DNA of 64,000 nt, from positions 153,826,057-153,890,056 of the forward strand of contig CM043952.1 of assembly GCA_014529385.2 (NCBI GenBank), written 5' to 3'. The translations under genes were made by a program, and so were the position numbers. Shown here piece after piece: positions 57,647-64,000 of the stretch; positions within the stretch are counted from its first letter, which is position 1, and each line of letters begins with the position of its first letter. This DNA comes from Adiantum capillus-veneris (taxonomy: Eukaryota; Streptophyta; Polypodiopsida; Polypodiales; Pteridaceae). The notes under the pieces were generated by a model that made no database searches, was not told the DNA's origin, and was given only the letters and a program-made list of their open reading frames with translations.

Positions 57647-58300
57647 TACTCATTCCATGACTAATAACATAGCCCCTATTATCAAGCTTCGTGTCAAAGA
57701 CAACAGGATAATTCGTCTCACTACTGAAAGAAAAGAGTATGCAAAGTAATATCCAATACACAAATACTCACAAAATTCTCCTTTAAGAATCCATCTTTCC
57801 CAAGAGATGACTTTCTCCTAAGCTTATTTGTAGGGGGCGCGCGCACACACAGAGAGTGAATAATGCAAAGAACTAAAGAGCCCCATTGGATTCAAACACC
57901 TCACATCAATATGGGGAGCTTATTTTTACTTTGAATTTTAGGCTACCTTGGACTCTCTTAAACTTTCCCGGGGATACTAGTCAAGAAATTTAACTTTGGA
58001 TGAGCAAAAACAAAAACTATACTATGGAAGCTCACCCGTTTTTTAAGGGACAAGATACTAACACATTTAGAGTGAAAGCAGTTGTTGGTAGGATCTAGCT
58101 CAAGGCAGATAAAAACCAACTCTGGCTTTGTACCATTGAGAGATGGTTCCATAGCACGATTCTTGCCAAAACACCCATCTTAGGATCGTGTCTCATAGGA
58201 TTTGGTAATATAGGGCTTGCTAGGATACTATAGTCATTGTCATTTTCACCTATTATTGAATTTATGCTATGGCCCATCATAGTGCTTTTCCATCGTATTT
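57647..58300. other. Repeat flank and unassigned DNA
   Basis: Resumes the dispersed repeat cut by the LINE, then AT-rich sequence with (CA/GA) words near 57845. No gene seen. Confidence 0.6.
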
Positions 58301-58539
58301 TCTACTTTGTACTAGCACTTCTTGTGAGTTTATCGATCCCATGACCTAAATCTCCTCTAACGATACAATGGACAAAGTTTAGGAAGGCTATGACATCTCC
58401 TATGCATTCAGAAAAGGTTTCCTTACATATAGCAGTGGGCATGAGTCCTTGTCTTGAACTTGATCTCTCCAACAAAAGCCACGTACCAAAAGACATCTTA
58501 TTGAACTTCACTTTTAAATCTAGTGATGTTAAGCACCTT

Positions 58540-59250
58540 ACCTTGACCTTATTTGCATTTCGAGCTGAGAGAGAGTCTAGATACACGGATTTTAATAAAG
58601 TAGGTTGCTATCTTCATATCCATTTGACCAACTCCATGTCCTTGATGGCTACTAGACCAAGCACAAGGTGCAATGTAGTCATCTTGACCATGGAGAAAAG
58701 ATTTCATTGAAATCCACACCTTTCGTTTGCTTGGACCCTTTAGCAACCAATCTAGCCTTTTACTTAGGCTCAGGATCATCTGTGATATACTTCTTTTTTT
58801 ACACCCATTTGCATGGCAGTGCCTGTTTACCCACAGGTAACTCTGTCAATTCCTTAGTTTCATTTGCTAAGATCGAGTTATACACAGATTGCATAGACTC
58901 TTCTCACTTCACGCTATTGTCCATTTGAATGGCCTCTTTGTAGAAAGTGGGTTCAATGCAATCAATGACTAGCAAGTAGTCCAATCCTGGATCAAAACGC
59001 TCAGGTGCACGAGATGTATGAGTAGATCTCTAAAGTGCCTGACTAGTGGATTCCTCTCTCTCTGCAGAAACATGTGTGTGTGTGTACTAGTGGAAGGTGC
59101 ATCACTAGCACGTCCGATGTTCTGTGTAACTCCTGGTGAGGCAACATCCTCAAACCGTACTCTACGATACTCAATGTCCTTCACTTGCTTTCTATGCATC
59201 TTAGACTTGTTGAATATCACCCGTGAGCTATGTATAACCTTCTAGATTTT
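58540..59250 (-). pseudogene. Copia 2 integrase-RT linker and RT start
   Basis: Reads VIFNKSKMH near 59210, VRFEDVASPGVTQNIGRASD, then ELTELPVGKQALPCKWV near 58830 and KARLVAKG-like and KGVDFNEIFSPW fragments near 58720. These are the usual Copia sequence just before and at the start of RT. Stops interrupt it repeatedly; the YVDD region is not found. Confidence 0.65.
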
Positions 59251-59397
59251 GGGTGCCAGAGATAATATCCCATCTCTTTGTCCACACCATATCCAATGAA
59301 GATGCACTTGTGTGATTTGGGGTCCAACTTTTCTCTAAGCTCTTTTGGCACATGTGAAAATGCCTTCTTTGCTCATCCACATCTCCTGTGGAACCTT

Positions 59398-59865
59398 TTA
59401 CTTTACTGGTGTATTAGGTGACCAATTGATCAAATCAGCAGCCGTCACAACAGCTTCTCCCCAAAATTCTTGAGGTAAGTTGGCGGTAGACAACATAGAA
59501 GTGACCCGTTCTTGAATGGTCATATTTATCCTCTTAGTCACACCGTTTTGGGCGGGTGTATAAGACGTGGTAAATTGTCTTCTAATGCCTTGTTTACTGC
59601 AAAAATCCTTAAACTCGAAGGAGATGTAGTCGTCTCCGTTGTCACTTTGCAAAGCTTTAAGCTTTCTACCCGATTGGTTCTCTACCAATGCTAAGAACTT
59701 CTGAAAGACACTAAAGACGTCACTCTTTTGCTTCAAGAGATAAACCCACACATTTCTAGTAGAGTCATCTACGAATGTCAGGAAGTATAACGCTCCCCTT
59801 AGAGACTTTGCTAGCATAGGTCCACACAAGTCACTACTATGAACGAGATCTAGAGATAAACCCAC
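59398..59865 (-). pseudogene. Copia 2 integrase core
   Basis: LVHSSDLCGPM, LTFVDDSTRNVWVYLLKQK, LKALQSDNGDDYISFEF and YTPAQNGVTKRINMTIQERV; the catalytic Glu of the usual NGVAER block is Thr-Lys-Arg here (GVTKR). Open for 155 codons but inactive by residue. A ~112-bp tandem duplication of its N-terminal coding part follows at 59851-59962. Confidence 0.85.
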
Positions 59866-59962
59866 ACCTTTATAGTAGAGTCATCTCTGAATGTCAGGAA
59901 GTATGGCGTACCCCCTAGAGACTTCGCTAGCATAGGTCCGCACAACTATGAACGAGATCTAG
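59739..59962. repeat. ~112-bp tandem duplication in Copia 2 integrase
   Basis: AGATAAACCCACACATTTCT through ATGAACGAGATCTAG occurs twice, with about ten differences and a small deletion in the second copy. Confidence 0.88.
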
Positions 59963-60049
59963 AGGACTCCCTAACTCCTTGTCCAAAGGCACTGATGTCA
60001 ACATAGTCTGTTTGCCATAGATGTAATTCTCACATAAAGAGAAGTTAGA

Positions 60050-60319
60050 TTAATCTAACACATGGATATAACTAGAACAGTGCAAGACTTTCATTCCCTT
60101 GTGACTCATATGACTTAGCCGGCTATGCCACAACTCTGTAGACGGAAACTCTGCTACACAAATAGAATTCTCTTTCATGGAAGAGACATAAAGTGAGTAC
60201 AATGAGCCAAACTTATGGCCTATAAGCATGACCATATTTCCCTTCTTGATAATCCAACAGCCATGAGAAAATATGATAGTGTAACCCAAATCATCCAGCT
60301 GTCCAATAGACATCAACAA
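60050..60319 (-). pseudogene. Copia 2 GAG-pre-integrase domain
   Basis: LMSIGQLDDLGYTIIFSHGC and ELWHSRLSHMSHKGMKVL: the zinc-binding H...H segment before the integrase core. The Cys-x2-Cys that should follow is not seen. Confidence 0.8.
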
Positions 60320-60664
60320 ACATCAAACTCTTTGTCAATTTGGGTACATGTCTAACATTGTGTAACATAAATTCAGTGCCATTACACATAGAAAACCGAA
60401 TGCTACCCACACCGCATATATCAAGCTCATAAGAGTTTCCTAGCTTCACTGTGCCATGTGTGGCAGTGTCCGTAGAAAACCACTCCTTCTAGGGAGTCAC
60501 ATGAAAGCTAGCACCTGATTCCACAATCCAATTTTGCGCATAACACTCGTCAAGAGCTAACAATGCATAAGGACTCAAATCTGATGTGAAAATCAACACG
60601 TCATTTTGCACGTCAAAAACTATCGTAATGGTTGGAAACTCAACCACAATAATCTCTTCAATTT

Positions 60665-61330
60665 TCATGCTACCGTTTTACGTTTGTTAGGATTTGCTTT
60701 CTCTTTGCCCTTATCACGTTGCATTGTGCGGCAATCTTTCTTCAGGTGTCCCTTTTTATGGCAATAGTAACACTCAACATTTCTCATGTCTTTGCCGCGA
60801 CGCTTGCTACAACCTTGCCTGCAATCTTGAGATTGACCGCGGCTACAAACACATTGCCTTTGCTTGTCACGATTGCCACTAGCCACATATGCATCACCAT
60901 GCCCACTTGCATCAAGAGATTGACGTCGAATCTCCTCAGTGAGCAACACACCAGCAACATCGCTGAAAACTAGCTTGCCATCAGGTATAGAATTGGTTAT
61001 GGATGCGTTGAAGGTATCCCATGATGATGGTAGAGAACATAGCAAGAAGATGGCCTTCATTTCATCACCAAAATTGAAACCTTTTGAAGTAATCTATGAA
61101 AAGATGTTGTTGAACTTGTTTAAGTGAGAACTAACATTAGTGCCCTCTTCCATATTAATGCGCATAGGATTCTTCATCAAGAAAACCTTGTTCAAGGCAT
61201 CCCATGCTTGACATAGAGCATCCCATAAATCTGTGGCATTGGTCTTATCCATTATGGTAAAGTAATGGATTCACCAAGGTGTAGGCAAATGGTTGCCATT
61301 GCGCGCTCATCCAAGTCTTCCCACCACATT
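60665..61330 (-). pseudogene. Copia 2 gag
   Basis: The N-terminal part reads WWEDLDERAMATICLHL, a break at about 61255, DLWDALCQAWDALNKVFLMK, MEEGTNVSSHLNKFNNIF and, after a stop, FLLCSLPSSWDTFNASITNS. It ends in a basic region and one CCHC knuckle, CYYCHKKGHLKKDC (about 60757-60798). It is the UBN2-type gag of plant Copia elements. Stops near 61250 and 61090. Confidence 0.88.
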
Positions 61331-61579
61331 ATCTCTTCTTTCACACAAGGGTGCTATCAAGCCTTTGTTGATGATTTGATCAATTTTGCTCCTTGCTCTA
61401 CTACTGCACGAGGTGATCTTGATTTTTGCTGGCTACCTTGGACCTTTTCTAATGTCCCAGCCTCTTTAGCCATTTTTTCCTTCATTTTCAGTACTTCAAT
61501 AGCATGTAGTAGGCTTCGACTATGCTGTCTCTGTTTCTTGAACTTTCTTTTCTTTCAATAGCACCTTCTCTAGGAGGTC

Positions 61580-61824
61580 TACAACTTCTTCTCCTTTTGT
61601 TGTTCCAACCTTTGAAGGTACCTCTTTGTCCTTTGGATATTCAATTCCCGACCCTTTTGGTCGAGCATGTCCTGCTCTGTCTTCTTTGGTTGGTTATCAT
61701 CTTTTTCCTTGGTCTTAGTGGATTCGTCAGATGATTTGAGATCTTCAATGCATGGCCGCTTTGCCTCTTCTCTTTCTCTTTGCTCCATCTTTCGTTTGAG
61801 CTCATTCTGAATCCGTTGCCGCAT
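61580..61824 (-). CDS. Possible small coiled-coil protein or exon
   Basis: ATG 61824 opens 81 codons of highly charged helix (RIQNELKRKMEQREREEAKR, KTEQDMLDQKGRELNIQRTK). No family. It lies just beyond the gag end of Copia 2 and could be an exon of a host gene or chance; composition alone supports it. Confidence 0.25.
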
Positions 61825-61835
61825 GGTACTGGCAA

Positions 61836-63149
61836 TATTCAGATTCTCCTCCGCTTCCTGTCTTTTTCGTTGTTTGATTTGTTCAGAGCTGTTGTCTGCC
61901 TGCGTAGTAATGGAATGTCTTCTTCAAATGGATTGAAACTTCATGGCTTGGCTTTTTTGAACATATTGGGCTAGATGGTATGGATTTTCCTTTGGTTGAG
62001 CAAATCGCAATCCATGTTGGGAAGGATTTTGATACAGCCTCTTGCACACCTATTCCTAAAGGTATTCCTGGCACACTGGTGAAATATTTTCAAATTTGGA
62101 CATGTTTTTCCCTAGTTTACTCAATTTCCCAGTTTATGGCCAAGTTTTTTCCGTCTTGACCATATTGGTGTTTTGGAACCACTTTTGGGCACATCCTTTG
62201 ACTGATATCTGTTGTTGCCTTGATTGTGAGTGATTTGTTTTTTAAAAGAACTGCCTTGCCTAGCTCCCCACCAATTTTGCACCAGAATCTGAATCCATCT
62301 ATTGAGGAGGAAAATTGGTCTAGGCAAATTGCACCACTTTGTAGGTAACTTTTTTCTTAGTTGTGATCCTAAATACACCTTTAATTAAGCTGTCACCTCT
62401 CCTTAATGATGGTCTTTAATTTCCTTCCGGACTCCTTTCTGTTTCAGCTGACTTTGAAATAAAGTTCCTAAGAATTTTTTAATTGCTATTCTAGCCAGTG
62501 GGAAAGCTTCACACTCCTCTCCTAGCCCTACTCCATGAGTTTTTGCTGGAAACATATCATTTTTCCTTTGATTATGGCCAAAAGACCATTTGCAGAGACT
62601 GAAGGCATCAAACCATGAGGGTTTGATGATTTTAAGAGAATTTTTTGTGATTATTTCTGTAGCACCAGTCATATTTTTGCATCCCCCAGGCAGCACCAAA
62701 CCACTCCTGCCCTGATTTTGACAAAAAGGTACATGGATCGCGATCCATGTTGGGAAGCCTTTTGCAATTCCAGCCAAGGGAGGTTGTTTCTAGCCACATG
62801 TGGATGCTACTGTATAATTTTTTCTAAATTTAGGGTTTGAGGTAGATGGATCACGATCCATGTTCCACAACCTTTTGCCTGTTTTTGCTCTATCTGATTC
62901 TGCCAATTGTCAGGGGTCTGCTGATGAAAAGTTTTTGGTTTTGGGTTAGGTTTGAAGTCCCCCATTGGCCATGACAGTTTGCAGAGTGTGTGACTTTGAT
63001 CTGTTGTTTTGGCAATGTTGATGCAATATGGGGCATACATACATGTTTTTGTATGGTTAATGATCATACCTGTCGAATCCGGTGTAGTAGAGCTATCGAG
63101 GTAGTCACAACGGGAAGAAACAAGGCGGAAAACCCTATGCTTCTGTGGC
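61836..63149. other. Diverged repeats with GATCGCGATC-type palindromes
   Basis: Three copies of a phrase like GATCCATGTTGGGAAG (about 62010, 62740, 62852), each followed within ten bases by TTTTG. The middle one sits in a 20-bp perfect palindrome (62731-62750). On the minus strand they read PTWIAI. This looks like an old, diverged repeat family; no gene supported. Confidence 0.55.
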
Positions 63150-63217
<68 letters not shown>

Positions 63218-63226
63218 TCTCTCTCT
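63150..63226. repeat. (CT)n microsatellite
   Basis: About 77 bases of nearly pure CT. Confidence 0.95.
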
Positions 63227-64000
63227 TTGCATGCAAATGAGCTTATGTTGCCCCATTTGGAATGCCCCATTCATACTTACCTCCATTGATCATATCTTGC
63301 AGTTCATATCACCTGCAATTCGAACCGTTGTTTATTATGATGTTTGGTCGGCAATGGCCTTCAATCTGCAGTTTTGATCCTTTAGAAGTTGGCTCAAAAT
63401 TTTTCATGTGCCAAACCTTTCCATATTTGCCATTTTTGAAGCCCTTGCTTTGAAGTTTCGGCATTTGCTTTCAAAAGTCAATTCTGACTTTCCTGGCTCG
63501 ACTTTTCAATTTTTGTCGATTATCTATCGTTTTTAGCATTTTAGTAAAGAAAAATTATTTATAATTATTATTATTTGGCCAAAAATTAGCCAAAATTAGT
63601 GTAATCTCTCATACATACATATTGTTAACCCTGTATTTAGATGGTGTCAGTATGGCTCATGATTATGCTGGCTAAGGGTTTATAAGGCTCTGAAAAGCTT
63701 GTTAAAGAAAGAAAAAAAAAAGAAAGAAAAAAAAAGAAATGATGATAATATTTACGAAATGATGATCTTGCTGTATTTTCCCCCCTTCCTAGAGTGAGTC
63801 ATCCCAGAGAACATGTGTCAAAGTGCATGTGAATGAAGCATGTGTCTATGCATAGCCGTATATTGTGGCTCTATGCTATGATGCGAATCGAGGATATGCA
63901 TGTGGTAACAAATTCTCTGCAAGAGATGGGGTTTTGAACAATAAGTTCAGTGGATTTTGATTGTGAGGTTATGGTGAAGCTACGTGGTCTGAACAGAAGT
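63227..64000. other. Unassigned DNA at the right edge
   Basis: AT-rich with a purine run AAAGAAAAAAAAAGAAAG (about 63706-63738). No gene or known repeat recognised. Confidence 0.6.

Larger units (their letters stand above)
58300..61400 (-). mobile_element. Decayed Copia element (Copia 2)
   Basis: On the minus strand, gag (61330-60665), protease region (about 60620-60450), GAG-pre-integrase (60319-60050), integrase (59865-59398), a linker and fragments of RT (about 58930-58300) follow each other in Copia order. No LTRs, primer site or target duplication were found. Many stops, an internal duplication and frame changes show it is old. It is a different family from Copia 1. Confidence 0.85.

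Noticed and set aside
61265-61561. Plus-strand frame opposite Copia 2 gag
   Set aside because: The minus strand carries recognisable gag sequence; this is its shadow.
1-64000. tRNA or rRNA genes
   Set aside because: No cloverleaf with B-box-like GGTTCGAATCC context or rRNA core was noticed; the only tRNA-related words are retrotransposon primer sites. A covariance-model scan would settle this.

Overview
The window looks like repeat-rich nuclear DNA of a land plant. Four things point there: Copia and Ty3/Gypsy LTR retrotransposons with the primer sites usual in plants (initiator tRNA-Met and tRNA-Asp), a LINE whose ORF2 ends in a plant-type zf-RVT domain, a broken alpha-expansin fragment, and short GT-AG introns. 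A Penelope-like reverse transcriptase and two transposase-like families that I do not associate with flowering plants hint at a fern, lycophyte or other non-flowering lineage. That is inference. No rRNA, tRNA, CRISPR or prokaryotic operon structure was seen.

Layout. 1-870 holds exons of an unidentified plus-strand gene cut near its stop codon by a complete Copia element (871-6046, TSD gaacg). 6391-7383 and 18726-19142 look like exons of a second unidentified gene. The intron between them holds a candidate 11.3 kb DNA element (7428-18699) with a 25-bp perfect terminal inverted repeat core. It carries a decayed two-exon transposase-like gene (+), an intact FCP1-like HAD gene (-), an intact four-exon gene for a 717-residue RING-type protein (-), and satellite-like arrays built on a GTACCAAA motif. 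19256-19630 is a foldback hairpin. 19818-21035 (-) is a broken gene for a long-tailed, divergent histone H3-like protein with a CENH3-like longer loop 1. 21300-23445 (-) is a second decayed transposase-like gene, and 25890-26750 (-) a decayed coiled-coil gene. 23.4-30.7 kb is otherwise microsatellites and tandem duplications.

30747-44384 is a full-length Gypsy element (TSD cactt) with broken frames and a second retropepsin-like domain after the integrase. 44968-52175 is a Penelope-like reverse transcriptase remnant between two direct repeats of about 2.1 kb. 54148-54411 is an expansin fragment. 55869-57632 is a 5'-truncated LINE with a 14-bp TSD. 58300-61400 is a decayed Copia element on the minus strand. 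The rest is repeats and unassigned DNA.

How the genes work together: most are transposon genes serving their own elements. In the 11.3 kb element the would-be mobilisation gene is broken, while the phosphatase-like and RING genes are open across every splice junction. This asymmetry, the intronic GTACCAAA arrays and the neighbouring histone-like gene are the best candidates for an undescribed system. Frameshifts are common in the window, so raw-read or assembly error cannot be excluded from sequence alone.
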